Of a stretch of 64,000 nt of DNA, positions 22,074 through 33,146 are shown one piece after another. A program made the position numbers and the translations under genes. The stretch lies in contig CM053140.1 in assembly GCA_028571685.1 (NCBI GenBank), forward strand, positions 23,107,501 through 23,171,500, read 5' to 3'. The DNA is from Heterohyrax brucei. Taxonomy: Eukaryota; Chordata; Mammalia; Hyracoidea; Procaviidae. The stretch's first letter is position 1; every line of letters begins with the position of its first letter. The notes beneath the pieces were generated by a model. That model was not told the origin of the DNA, did no database searches, and saw nothing but the letters and a program-made list of their open reading frames with translations.

Positions 22074-23015
22074 TGTTTTAGTTATCTAGTGCTGCTTTAA
22101 TGAAAATACCACAAGCAGATGGCTTTAAAATGAATTTTTTTTTAGATTTTTATTATGATTAAGTATACAATGCAAGTCAATTTTGCACACCCGTCTCTGT
22201 ACAATTGTCTGCTCTGCCTATCCTGTGACAGCACACTCCTCCTTTTCACTCTTTACTACTAGTATTCTCCCAGTGAACACCTGTGCCCTCCTCTCCACCT
22301 TTTCCTCTCTCCTCTACAAAGAAATCGGCAGAAAACAAAGAAAACAGCCTTCTAGAAATGGGTAACACCATAAAGTGCACACACCACGTGCTCACTCTGT
22401 GTCCCCAAATCCAGTCCATTCTTAATCCGAAGTGTTGACCTCAGTGCTGGTCTCAGGTCTGAGGCAGCAGCAAGTCTAGGGACCATGTTTCCAGGGGACC
22501 CTCCGGGTTTTCAGACCATCTCTTCTGGTGTTTTAGTAGAGCTCTTCACCTGCACACTTCTTTTTCTCCTGTTGTGTCAGGGACTCTACATTGTGTTTCC
22601 TATCAAGAAAAATTTTACTGGTCGCGTCCAGTAAGCTCCTGCGGGAAGCTTTCTCTGCAGGCACTGGAGGAAGCTCCTCGTCCTTAGTGTCCCCCTGGAC
22701 TGGAAGCTTCTGAGGCACAGGGACCCTGGGCTTTTCCGAAGGATGTGCTCAGCTCCTGGCACTGCTTTTTGGTGGCATGAGGTCCCCAAATGTTACCCTG
22801 CCTCCCTTCCTGTTATATTCCAAGAGGCCACACCAAGCCACAAGACAATCCCACACATTAAGTCCTGCCCCACCAACTCAACTGCAGCCCGTCCAGCCTC
22901 ATGAACATCAGAGAGGCAGGATTTACAACACGAAGGACGCTTCACAATACCAGGAATCATGGCCTAGCTAGATGGCTACACAGATTTTGGGAGGAACACA
23001 ATTCAATCTATGACG
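22074..23015 (-). mobile_element. MaLR-type solo LTR with nested insertion
   Basis: On the minus strand this is a MaLR-like LTR (compare 32653-33141). The plus strand starts 'tgttttagttatctagtgct' and ends 'ttcaatctatgac'. It is bounded by a perfect 5-bp duplication, gcctc, at 22069-22073 and 23016-23020. About 460 bp at 22131-22600 are a later insert. Confidence 0.85.
22131..22600 (-). mobile_element. Retroposon nested in the LTR, same family as 13198-13821
   Basis: Starts with a T-run (poly-A on the minus strand) and shares with 13198-13821 a C-rich body, the 'ccataaagtgc' / 'ccaatc' landmarks and the end pattern 'tctttttctcctgttgtgtc' versus 'tttttattcttgtgttgcc'. An imperfect A/T-rich duplication seems to flank it. 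Confidence 0.65.
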
Positions 23016-23674
23016 GCCTCCTAGGTTTTAACAAGTCAGATCTTTATCCACTCAGTTCTGGGGGATGGGATCACTACCTAAAGCTGAGGGGACAAGGCTG
23101 CCATGCCCAGAGGGCCTACTGCAGCTCAAGGCATGAAGCTGCCCCTGACATGGACCAGGATAATGGGATCGATCCCTCAAACCAAGGGGCTGCAGGTACC
23201 ATTCTAGTGGGCCTGGAAGGTGCAGCTGAATCCTAAAGCCTAGGGCCCTCCACCCAGAATCCAGAAAGCATGGTCCACACCGAGAGTCCACAGGACAGGG
23301 ATAACTTTCAGATGGTACCAACCAGCAGAGGATTATTTTGTAGCCTTGACAACTAACGTAAATTGTTCTGCTGGAGTTTGGGTGCTCACTATCCTTTCTT
23401 TTCCTTCAATTTCTCCCATTTGGAAGGGAAATGTCTACCTTTTACCTGTTGCATCCCTGTACTTCAGAAACAGTCTTTTAGATTTCATAGGCCTACAGAT
23501 GCAGTACTTTGCCCCTTATAAAATATTCCTAGAGTCTCAATTATGTTTCACAGAGATGATTCAAAAGATGTCATTCCAGTCTTGGAGTTGATGTAAGATG
23601 ACTCAGATAATGTGATGGGGTGATTGTGTTTTGCACATTCCCAGGACATAAATTTGGAGGCCAACGTGTGGAAG

Positions 23675-23836
23675 CAAACCCTGGTGGCATCGTGGTTAAG
23701 CACTACGGCTGCTAACCAAACAGTCAGCAGTTGAAATGCACCAGGCACTCCTCAGAAGCTCTATGGGTCAGTTCTACTCTGTCCTATAGGGTTGCTATGT
23801 GTTGGAATTGACTCCACGGCAGAGGTTGTTGTTGTA
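23675..23836 (+). mobile_element. AfroSINE
   Basis: 'aaaccctggtggcatcgtgg' head and A-box, 'cagttgaaatgcaccaggc' B-box region, 'ctctatgggtcagttctact' body, and 'gaattgactccacggcagag' end. Confidence 0.95.
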
Positions 23837-23845
23837 AAGGTGGAA

Positions 23846-24241
23846 TCTTATGGACTGAATAGTGTTCCCCCCAAATCTGTGTTGTCAGTCCTAGCCTCTA
23901 TGCTATGGTTATAAGCCTGTTTGGGAACAGGTGGTCCTAGTTACACCAAAGATGCAGGATTAGTGTAGGGCATTATCTTGAGTCAATCTTTTTTTGAAAT
24001 ATTAACGGGATTAAATGAGCCAGCCATAAATCAGAAACGGGAAAGCGAGGTACCAAGGCACATGAAGATCACCAAAATACAGAACCTCAAAGAAACAAAG
24101 ACCTTCCACTAGAGCTTGCAGACACACAGCCTTCTCCTAGAGCACCCATCAGAACTCAGACTTTGAGCTGCCTAAACGGTAAGAAATGAAATGTGTTTGC
24201 TCCAGCAACCCACTTGTGCTCTGTCACAGCAGCTCTAGAGA
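23846..24241 (+). mobile_element. MaLR-like LTR, decayed
   Basis: 'tcttatggactgaatagtgt' followed by 'tccccccaaat' is the typical start of an MLT1-type LTR. It directly follows the AfroSINE. The 3' end ('gtcacagcagctctagag') is degraded. Confidence 0.65.
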
Positions 24242-24248
24242 TTTAAAA

Positions 24249-24415
24249 GGACCCTAGGGGCACAGTAGGTAAGGGCTCAGCTGCCAATCACAAAGTCAGC
24301 AGTTCAAATTCACCAGCAGCTCCTTGGCAACCTTACGGGGTAGTTCTACTCTGTCCTACAGAGTCCCTACGAGATGGCAGCAACTCAAGGGCACTCAACA
24401 ATGACACCTAACTAA
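24249..24415 (+). mobile_element. AfroSINE
   Basis: A diverged copy: 'gaccctaggggcacagtagg', 'gcagttcaaattcaccagca', 'gtagttctactctgtcctac' and a 3' end 'gggcactcaacaatgacacc'. Confidence 0.85.
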
Positions 24416-24429
24416 ATAAAACACTTTTG

Positions 24430-25085
24430 TAGCAAGGTTCATAGGAGTACTATTCAGAAGGTCTGAATAGTACTCAAACTTCCATCTGCAGATGCATGGA
24501 TAAACAGTAAGTCCATTATAAAGAAATGAAATTTTCATAAATGCTACAATATGAACCTTGAAAATGCTAAATGAAATGAGTCAGACACAAAAGGACAAAT
24601 ATTCTATGACCTTACTTGCATGAAACACCTAGAATAGGCAAGTGTATAGAGACTGAAGTCTATTAGTGGACAAACCAAACCCACTGCCATCAAGTCAGGT
24701 CTGATTGATAGTGACCCTACAGATCAGAGCATAACTGCTCGCTAGAGTTTCCAAGGAGCACCTGGTGGATGTGATCTGCTGACCTCTTGGTTAGCAGATG
24801 TAGCACATACCGCCACCAGGGTTTCTTTATTAGTGGTTACCAGGGGCTAAATGGAGGGAGGAAGTGGAGTTACAGCTGCAGCAGAAACGGGTTTCTGCTG
24901 AGGGTGATGGAAAAGTCTGGACACTGGTAGTGGCGATGGTTGTACACACAGCCAGAGTTAATGTTACTAAATGAGGAAAAACACTTAAGAAGGAAAAAGA
25001 GGTTACATGTATTTTACCAAACACACACAAATGCAAATTAGAGTGATATGAACATTAAGACACGATCAAATAAATAAATAAAGCA
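24430..25085 (+). mobile_element. L1 3' end, split by an AfroSINE
   Basis: Text such as 'tgaaccttgaaaatgctaaa', 'gacacaaaaggacaaatatt', and after the SINE 'ttagtggttaccaggggcta' is the common L1 3'-end sequence. It ends near the short 'aaataaataaa' run at 25070-25080. Confidence 0.8.
24670..24827 (-). mobile_element. AfroSINE inserted in L1, 9-bp target duplication
   Basis: Reverse-orientation AfroSINE ('aaaccaaacccactgccatc' to 'cgccaccagggtttct') flanked by tattagtgg at 24661-24669 and 24828-24836, which rejoin the interrupted L1. Confidence 0.9.
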
Positions 25086-25439
25086 ACTTAGTGTTTAGAC
25101 TCAGTGTGTTAAGTAAAATGAGGGGAATTTAGATACTACGGCAACAAAGAGAGGAAAGTGGGTATTTCCAAACTTTCATGCCCCCCTTAGGCTGTACTCA
25201 CCTAAGAAACTACAGCATGCAAATGCACTCCACAAGGTCATCAAATCTCAGTCACCTTCTTATTTTAAAAAAAGAACTACTTCTAGGATTAAAAAAAAAA
25301 AAACGAAAACCTGAGAGTTGTAATTTTACACAGATTAAAACAAAGAAGAGGTTATGTTAATGGCCTTTTGAGTTAGCAATCATTTTACAAACTTGACACT
25401 TAAGACACCTGACCCTTTGGAAATAAAACATACAGTTCC

Positions 25440-25645
25440 TCCTGGACCTTCTGGTGTTAGTTACCCTAGAGTGGATTTTAACTGATGGCCACTGCATATG
25501 TGCAGAGGACAACTTCTCCACATGGTTTTCAAGGTTGGGACCTTTGGTAACAGATCACCAGGCTTGTCTTCCAAGACATAACTGGGTAGGTTTGAAGTCA
25601 CAACCTTTCAGCTAGTATTCTTAACCATTTGCACCTTCCAGGGAC
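25440..25645 (-). mobile_element. SINE-like element, second afrotherian type
   Basis: The order 'ccacatggttttcaaggttg', 'ctgggtaggtttgaa', 'ttaaccatttgcacc' and 'ccagggac' resembles a tRNA-headed SINE read in reverse but differs from the main AfroSINE. Assignment is tentative. Confidence 0.5.
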
Positions 25646-25974
25646 TGCCTACTTGGCTCTTTATAGTCTATATTTTCTCCTACTTTCTTATACTTACATT
25701 CCATAGATTGGAGAAATGTGTTTACAACCTTCATTCTACATTACATTTAGTTTCAAGGGAAAAATATTCTCTAGTCATACTACAGATGCCACACATTCTT
25801 TACTCAATTTAGGTGTTACTTCTTTATGTTCAAGTTCTAAATTACAATTCTCTAGAAGTTGCACATTTCCCATTTATTTAAGGAAGGGTTGTGTAAAATA
25901 ATCATCACAAATGATGAGGTAGTATTTGCAGTGCTGCGGCATGGCTGCCAAAGAATCAGCGAATCTGTCTTGGA

Positions 25975-26210
25975 ACAAGTAAACCTGAACGCTCCCTAGA
26001 AGCAAAGATGACAAGACTGTATCTCACATAGTTTGGCCGTGTTATCATGAGGGATTGGTCCCTGTAGAAGACTATCATGCTTGGTAAACTACAGAGAGAT
26101 GGCTTAATACAGTAACTATAATTAATGCAAGCATTAAAAAAATGATTTTATAAAGCCACAGGCCAGTCAACATCTTGTCCTATTGTACGTGGGGTCACTA
26201 AGAGCTGTAA
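25975..26210 (+). mobile_element. RTE 3'-end fragment
   Basis: 'gctccctagaagcaaagatg', 'catagtttggccgtgttatc' and 'gagggattggtccctgtaga' match the last part of the RTE ORF. The end is degenerate. Confidence 0.75.
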
Positions 26211-26264
26211 CTCAAGAGACAGTAATCTAATAATGTGTGGCTGAACCTCGAGGATCTACTCAAG

Positions 26265-26345
26265 TACTGTGATTTGTTCTGGGGTTGAACCACTGACCTT
26301 CTAATCAGCAGCCGAGTGCATCATCATAGCGCACCACCAACGGTC
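26265..26345 (-). mobile_element. SINE fragment
   Basis: 'ggttgaaccactgaccttct' and 'gcgcaccacc' resemble the head half of a tRNA-derived SINE in reverse orientation. Confidence 0.45.
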
Positions 26346-26734
26346 CTCTTTATCACATATGCCTCCCATTTGGCCCTCATTGTCATAGTCACCATTATGA
26401 AACTGGCAATATGAATGCCTTTGGCTCCAAGAAGCCTTCAACCTCATAGCAAAACTACGGCTGCATCACCACGATCTAAGCTGGCTCAGATCCTGTCTCA
26501 GCTAACCACTAAATTCTCTGACAATCACTGGGTATTCGATCTTGATAAATCCCTCATCGGCCACATTACACTGTATCTGTAGACCAGGTAGGAATGGCCA
26601 TATCGTTTGTCACATAAGCACGAGAGAATGTCTGCTTTATAGCCACAGGAATGCTAGGAAACGTGCCTGTTATTTGCCTCCTGAATTTGGGATAAATTTG
26701 AGACAGATATGGGGAAAGATGTAGCAGTCGGCTT

Positions 26735-26830
26735 CTGGAAAGATTAAGGCTTTGGAAACCCTATGGGGCAGGCTACTGTCCTACAAGTTTGCTACGAATC
26801 AGACTTGACTTCAGGGCAATCTTTTTTTAA
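26735..26830 (+). mobile_element. AfroSINE, 5'-truncated
   Basis: 'tggaaaccctatggggcagg' to 'cttgacttcagggcaatc' followed by a T-run is the 3' half of an AfroSINE. Confidence 0.75.
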
Positions 26831-27550
26831 AACGTTTCGAAACCCACCTACTAACTTTCAACTCATGGTTTCAATTCCTATCTGAAACACCTATAACCAT
26901 TAAAGGAAAGGATATATAAACAAACCTCATCATAATCTTATTTTCTGTATGAACAGCAACACTCAGAGCGCTACCGCACACCAGACAGGGTGGGCGCAGG
27001 GCATTCAGAGTCCAGCCAACTGCTCTGAGCTTCCCGACTGTGTTTTTCAAAAAACATCCAAGTGAAGTTGATTCTGCTGACCCGAAAAATCACTTTTCCT
27101 GAGCAAGAGTCCCATGATTTTACTTGTTATTGCACCCAGAGACACTGCACCACCCACCTACCACGCATCCAGCCTGCGGTAGCTAAGACAGCAGGTGCGC
27201 CCAGTGGCCTGGGAGCCAAAGGCGGCCGTTGAAGAAAGACGTTGGGGGGAGCTCCCCCCATGGAACACCCACCCCCAGGAACCTTTCCCCTCTGCACAGA
27301 CCAGCTATGGCACGGCCCATGGCTCTCGAAGAGTAGAGAAGCCAGGAATGTGTCAGGCACCACGAGCACACCTTCAGCTCGGGAGGCTGTACTTACTGGA
27401 CCAAGCAAAACACGCACAAACTTAAAACCTCCCTCACACAAGAGCTGCCGTGGGACCCGGGAGGGCTGCCGGCCCGTAGACTAGCCCTTCCGCTTCCGGT
27501 TTTGGCAACCTTGTCTTGGAACCTCAGGGGCTCCGGACGTGGACCCAGAG

Positions 27551-27620
27551 GGCTCCCCCTAGTGGCCGTGGAGTTCAGTGCCTCTCCCTTGGACTAAGGC
27601 TCCCTCTGCTGATGGCTTGA
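27551..27620 (-). promoter_or_regulatory. Two CTCF-like motifs
   Basis: 'ggctccccctagtggccg' (27551-27568) closely matches the reverse-complement CTCF core (ccctnnnggc form). About 50 bp on, 'ggctccctctgctgatggc' (27599-27617) is a second, weaker match in the same orientation. They sit at the end of a GC-richer stretch (about 26990-27600) that also holds 'ccgcttccgg' (27491), an ETS-type motif. No gene could be linked to it. Binding is predicted by eye only. Confidence 0.45.
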
Positions 27621-28142
27621 CTGCTCTGTAAACAAAAGCCTGAGTTTTCTGAAATGCCCAAAACTTAAAAGACAGTTGAGAAGGCAAAGATTTCTAATAT
27701 ACTTGGGGAGCAAAGGAAGATATATTTGCATACTTGTCCATTTGAAAGTTAATATCTACCCCTCATATGTATCGGCCAGTCTTTCTGAAATTATTCTAAG
27801 TGCCTCCTTTGACTTCCCTTTCATGGTTTGTCTTCTCTTGCATACCAGGCATCTTTCCTTAGGAATAGGCCACCGATTCTGCAAACCCAGTCTGAATGCT
27901 GCAAGAGCTGAGGACAATTGAGAGGGGTGGTTTCCAGGATGAGAGGCAGGTAAGCACTGTTCTTTCTGATGGTAAAAGGTGAAGTCCTTTTGAAAATGAC
28001 TACTATAAACAAATTTTCCTTTTTTCTCAGGTACACACATGTATAAGAAATTTATAATGTGTACTCACCTGAAGTGGTCAATGCCTCAGTCTTGACATTT
28101 GGATATATACTTATATAACCTCGTCTAACATCAAGGGCTCAT
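27621..28142. other. No gene recognised
   Basis: Intergenic DNA between the GC-richer patch and an RTE element. I see no family signature. Confidence 0.4.
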
Positions 28143-29055
28143 TTTATGGAAACTTGCATAAAATGGGATTTCCAGAACAATTGTGCTCCTAAGGAATCTG
28201 GGTATGGATCAAGAGGCAGTCGTGCAAACACAACAAGGGGACACTGCATGGTTCAAAGTCAGGAAAGATGTGCGTCAGAGTTGTATCCCCTCATCATACC
28301 TTTTTAATGTGTACATCTAGCAAATAATCTGAGAAGCTGGTTTTAACAAAGAAGAACACGGCATCAGGACTGGACAACTATTCACTAACCTTCATTACAC
28401 AGGCAACCACCTTACTTGCTGGAAGTGAAGGAGACCTGAAGTACTGACTGATGAAGAACAAGGACCACAGCCTTCAGGATGGATTGCACCTGGTCACAGA
28501 TTGACTGTGTTCCCTCAAAAATCTGTGGCAATTTGGCTGTGCCATAACTCCTGGTATTGTGTGATCTGCCTCCATGTTCCTGCCTCTATGATATTCATAA
28601 GGGTGGATGGGGAGCAGTTGTGTTAGCAGAGCAAGATTCATTGTGTAAGTTGGTTTTGTGCCTTGAGGTGCTCTCTTGAGATATAAAGGAAAAAATCCAG
28701 CAGAGAGAATTGGGAACCTCACATCATCAAGGAAGCAGCACAGGGAGAAGAGTGCGTCCTCCAGATCCAAGGTTCCTGCGCCAAGATGCTCCCCAACCAA
28801 AGACTGATGCAACAGAAGACCTTTACTCCAGAGCCAAGGGAAAAGCCCTTTCCCTCAATGTGGCCTTGTAACTGACTGGACTGTGTAAGAATGAACTTTT
28901 CTCTTTGAAAGCCATCCACTTTGTGGTATTTCTGTTACCAAAGCACTAGCTGACTAAAACACCAACATCAAGAAAACAAAAATCTTCGCAACTGGACCAG
29001 TAAGCAACATTGTGATAAGTGGAGAAAGCACTGAGGTTGTCACAGATTTCGTTGT
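28143..29055 (+). mobile_element. RTE fragment, split by a solo LTR
   Basis: RT-domain region ('gggatttccagaacaattgt', 'tcaagaggcagtcgtgcaaa', 'gaagaacacggcatcaggac') up to 28490. It resumes at 28962 with 'catcaagaaaacaaaaatct' and 'actggaccagtaagcaac'. The two parts are continuous in an RTE ORF once the LTR is removed. Confidence 0.8.
28491..28961 (+). mobile_element. MaLR-type solo LTR in RTE
   Basis: Begins 'tggtcacagattgactgtgt', ends 'agctgactaaaaca'. It is of the same family as 35246-35763. A clean 5-bp duplication is not obvious at this copy. Confidence 0.75.
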
Positions 29056-29059
29056 ACTT

Positions 29060-29375
29060 TAGCTTTTTCTTCTTTCCTAAGTTCCACAGCTTAGTTGTGC
29101 ACTCAGGAATCCTATCCTAATGAGATGCCAAGCCTTTGCCTTTAAGGGAGAGTATATACATAAAGAAGAAATTAAACCTTTACTCAGAAATGAGAAAAAA
29201 ATTATTTTAAAAAGGAGAACCCCAGTGTTTTGTTTCATATGGTATCTAATATTAAAGATCTTCAAAATCTCATGAATTGATAAACTTTTGTCTGACAAAG
29301 GAAACTTCAGACCAGATCAAATAAATATTTTTCAGTAAATCTTATAGTGTAGTACCCCTTTAAATAGCAAAAATG
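29060..29375 (+). repeat. Segment shared with 9890-10190
   Basis: See 9890-10190: ~300 bp of collinear similarity in the same orientation. Here it directly follows an RTE piece; at 9890 it does not. Confidence 0.6.
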
Positions 29376-29739
29376 AATTTACCTATCAACCCACAGAAAA
29401 ACGACATGGAAAGCAAAAATATATCAAGTGAAATTATGACAAATATCTATTAATTTAATACGAGTAATTTACCTGAAAGGTTTTGGAGATTATGTTAAGC
29501 CTGTAATTGAAACAAAGTTTGCCTCAACAGTGCAGGTTTGCACGCAACTTTTCCTAGGTCCCATAGTTTGCCCAGTGTAGGTTCTATGAAGTGGCTTTGG
29601 AAATTACAGTCTCTCTGGTCAGCTGACCAATTCTCTTCCTAGGGTTGAAACATTTTTACAGGCCATTTCAGATGTGTCTCAAGCTTCCCCTGCAACAGAG
29701 AGAACTTGTTTACAGTTCTTTCACAATTTGGATTCACCA

Positions 29740-29895
29740 AGTTTCAGACGTTGAATCAATTCTGACTCATAGCAACCCTACAGGACAGAGCAGAACTGCT
29801 CCACAGAGTTTCCAAGGAGCAGCACCTGTTGGATTACAACTGCCCACCTCCTGGTTAGCAGAGTAGCACTAAACCACTATGCCACTAGAGTTTCC
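29740..29895 (-). mobile_element. AfroSINE
   Basis: 'attctgactcatagcaaccc', 'gagtttccaaggagcagcac' and 'ctggttagcagagtagcact' are the AfroSINE read in reverse. Confidence 0.9.
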
Positions 29896-30268
29896 TCGGA
29901 TAAATACAGACAGTAGCAATTCTTGTTCATATGTGTCTTAAAAATGTCTCCACCTAGTTGGAAAGGGTCTTTCAGAAGCTGTTCTGGAGCTATACCACTT
30001 CAGAGGCTGGAGAACAGGGAGCAGTGATCTTGCCCTGCCCTCATTCCTTTGACTCATAAAAGATACATGTTTCAGTTGATCTAGCAGTTTTGAAGGGCAA
30101 AACATAATTTATTTCCCGTTCACTCTTATGGAACTATTACTTTAAGACAAACATACCTTTTATCTTGTCTAGGACCTTCAACCAAGGTCTGTAAGTTGGT
30201 CTTTGCAGTTCAGTCACAGTTATTTTCTTGATCTACTCAAAATTCTGCTTTCTTAGCCACCTCAATCG

Positions 30269-30428
30269 GAAACCCTGGTGGCATAGTGGGTTAAGTGCAG
30301 CATCTGCTAACCAAAAGGCCACCAGTTCAAATCCACCAGGCGCTCCCTGGAAACTCTATGGGGCAGTTTTACTCTGACCTCTAGTGTCACTAGCAGTTGG
30401 ACCTGACTCGACAGCAGTGGGTTTTTAT
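30269..30428 (+). mobile_element. AfroSINE with intact pol III boxes
   Basis: Near-consensus A box 'tggcatagtggg' and B box 'agttcaaatcc', body 'ctctatggggcagttttact', end 'gactcgacagcagtggg'. A 6-8-bp duplication around 'ccacct' flanks it (about 30258 and 30431). Confidence 0.95.
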
Positions 30429-31887
30429 CCACCTAAGTTAGCTTAGCCCAGATACTTCCCGATCGTCATTAGGAGGATTTGGACATGAAAGATTTCTTCA
30501 GCATGTGGAACTAGCTGTCAGTCTCCAAGAATTTGAACCAGAAATATCCTAAAATCAGATTGGGGCAGCAGGGGGTAGGAGGGGGGGACTCTGCTACCAG
30601 TAAAGCCTGTACTGGCCATGACTCGACAAGACAGGGAAGTCTGAACAAGACGTATAACACAAAGACACTTAAGAAACACTTAACAGAAAAATATTTCTTC
30701 CCCAAAACAGAGACGGTGCACACAATAATAGGAAAAATAAAACCAGGGTTAAATTGGCCAAAGTTGCAACCCAAGGTCAAACTTTTGACGTTTTCCAATT
30801 ACAAAAATCACTCTGCCTACCTGACTAACACAATCTTTCAAAACTTTTCACAGAAAATTACAAACCAGGAGTCTCTGCAACTGAATACAAACTTGACCAA
30901 AATACTGAGTGGAAAAACAGGTTTCTGGACAGAAGGCCAGTATGAAAAGTAAAGCTGGTCAGGTAGAAAAAGTTTAAAAGAAGTTCCTGGGCTCTAGCCA
31001 AGGGCCCAGGAGGTGGAGGGATGACCCACACATCATAAACTAAGGTGGGGTCACAACAAATGGGGGAGGAACGAGTCCTCACCAAGTGCAGAAAAATGAG
31101 AGGAGTCAGTCTTGGCAGCTGCTTATTTCTTCACTGCGGGCAAGTGAACATCTCCAGGACAGACACAAAGGGTGTCAATCAGAGGTGAGGACAGAGATGA
31201 GAGAAAAGGAATGGTCCAAGAAGACACAGTACCAGCAGATTCTTTTCTCCAGGCTGAGGCAACAGTGGCCAAGAATGGAGTGGGGTGAGGGGGATCTGAC
31301 CCTACCCACAAGGCTTTATGGATGTCTCCTGCCTGTTACCAAAAGTCTAGGCCTTCGAGGACTTTTCGCTAGGACTTACTGCCAAATTCAAACCCAAAGA
31401 CAAAGCGGGCCAAGACAATTGAGAGTTATCAGTCCCAAGCCCTCTATTCAAAAAGAGAGGCCACAAACCCAACACATGCATCCAGGACTTTCTAAAGAGA
31501 AGACCAAACACAAGGGAAAAAGGAAGGAATAGTTGTACTGAGGAGGAAGGAGAGACAGGTAAGTTAAGAAGCAAAGAAGACACATTTTCTTCTTCCTTTA
31601 CCTGTCCAGAACCCAGAGTAGTCACACATCTTTGGACAAGGCTTGGAGTCACAATTGTCTGGGGTCTGCTTGTCTGGCCCTTTCAGTGAGGCACCTTGTC
31701 CTTATTTATCCTTTAGGGCCAGGGGTCTTTCATTGTGCACACAGGGAAGTTTAGATATGATAAATCTACAATGATGCTTGGACCCACAACGGGAATTCAT
31801 GATTATGAAGAAAAGTGTTCAGAATAAACTTGAGGCCAGGTGGAGCCATCCCAGTGTTATCAACCACATGGACATAGATGGGCCACA
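30429..31887. other. No gene recognised
   Basis: Two plus-strand reading frames of about 140-150 codons (30533-30952 and 31086-31532) lie here, but neither has a recognisable domain, a conserved partner in the window, or neighbouring gene signals. I treat the stretch as intergenic. Confidence 0.45.
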
Positions 31888-32058
31888 GAAACCCTGAGGG
31901 CATACCGGTTAAGTGTCGTCTGCTAGCCAAGAGATCAGCAGTTCAGATGCACTAGGCACTCCTTAGAAACTCCATGGGGCAGCTGGACTCCCTCTTACAG
32001 AGCCACTATGTGTTGGAATCGAGTTGACAGCAGTGGGGTTGGATTTTTGTTTTTTGTC
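31888..32058 (+). mobile_element. AfroSINE
   Basis: 'gaaaccctgagggcatac', 'cagcagttcagatgcactag', 'tggaatcgagttgacagcag' and a T-rich tail. Confidence 0.9.
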
Positions 32059-32652
32059 TGGACCATGGAGGAGGGTACTGCAGCCATCCTCGTGAGAGAT
32101 GTTGGTGGCCTGCATGAAGACTGAGGGAATGCACACGCACTGAATACAAGGACCTATGAGATATTCGGGAGGCAGAAGAGATAGCCTGTGGTGACGATGG
32201 ACATGGGAGGTGACGAATAAGAAGCACAAAGGTTGGCACATCAGGACCTGCATTTGGTGACAGGGGAAGGAGCAGTTTCAGGATGATGAGGACTTCTCGG
32301 TGGCCATGTTGGGGCCAAGCAGTCTAAGTAATGTCCCAGAAGGGGAGTGGGCAAGGGGTATGGATTTGGACACCCAGAGTTGGTCAGCAGAATCCACACA
32401 AATAGATGAGTTCACTCAGCAAATTAAGAACAATACAGGAAGGGTTTGATACAAATAATGGTAGAGAAATGACTTCATTATCAATTAGAGCCTGAGGCCT
32501 TTCTTACTTGTGGGCTTGGCTGTGAGGACAGGTGACAGAGAGGATGCTGGGAAGGACATGGAAGTGACAGCTTCTGCAGAAGAAACACCAGAATGGAAAT
32601 TTAAGGAGAAATCTGTCTCAGGATGTGGCAGTGGCTAGTATGGATGAGGTAC
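32059..32652. other. No gene recognised
   Basis: Purine-rich intergenic stretch ending at the target duplication of a solo LTR. Confidence 0.4.
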
Positions 32653-33141
32653 TGTCTTAGTCATGTGGTGCTGCTCCAACAGAAATATCACAAGTGAATG
32701 GTTTTTCAAAGAGAAATTTTATTCTGCCAGCATCCAGTAGACTACAAATCCAAATTCAGATCCAGAGGAAGGCTTTCCCTGTTGGCTCTGGAACAACGTC
32801 CTTGTCTTCCATCTCCCCCTGGTTGGGGAGCATCTAAAGCACAGGCACCCAAGGTCCTTCTTCAAGGACATGCTCTGCTTCCGCTACTGCTTCTTGTTGC
32901 TATGAGGTCTCCAAATCTCTCTGCTGGCTTCTTTCTTTTATATCTCAAAGGATTGCTTCAAGGCATAACACAATCTTACACACTGAGTCCTGCCTCACCA
33001 ACACAACTGTCATCAACCCTCCCTCATGAACATCACAGACGAAAGGTTTACAACATATAGGAACATCACACAATATCAGGAATCATGGTCTAGCCAAATT
33101 CCTTCACACGTCTTCAGGAGCACACAATTCAAACCATGACA
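32653..33141 (-). mobile_element. MaLR-type solo LTR with 5-bp duplication
   Basis: Minus-strand LTR, plus-strand reading 'tgtcttagtcatgtggtgct' to 'caaaccatgaca'. Flanks are ggtac (32648-32652) and gatac (33142-33146), a 5-bp duplication with one change. Confidence 0.85.
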
Positions 33142-33146
33142 GATAC

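Noticed and set aside
30533-31532. Two plus-strand frames of 139 and 148 codons as possible small genes
   Set aside because: No recognisable domain, no repeat of the frame elsewhere, and an unremarkable length for chance in 64 kb. I keep them only as a note in the intergenic entry.
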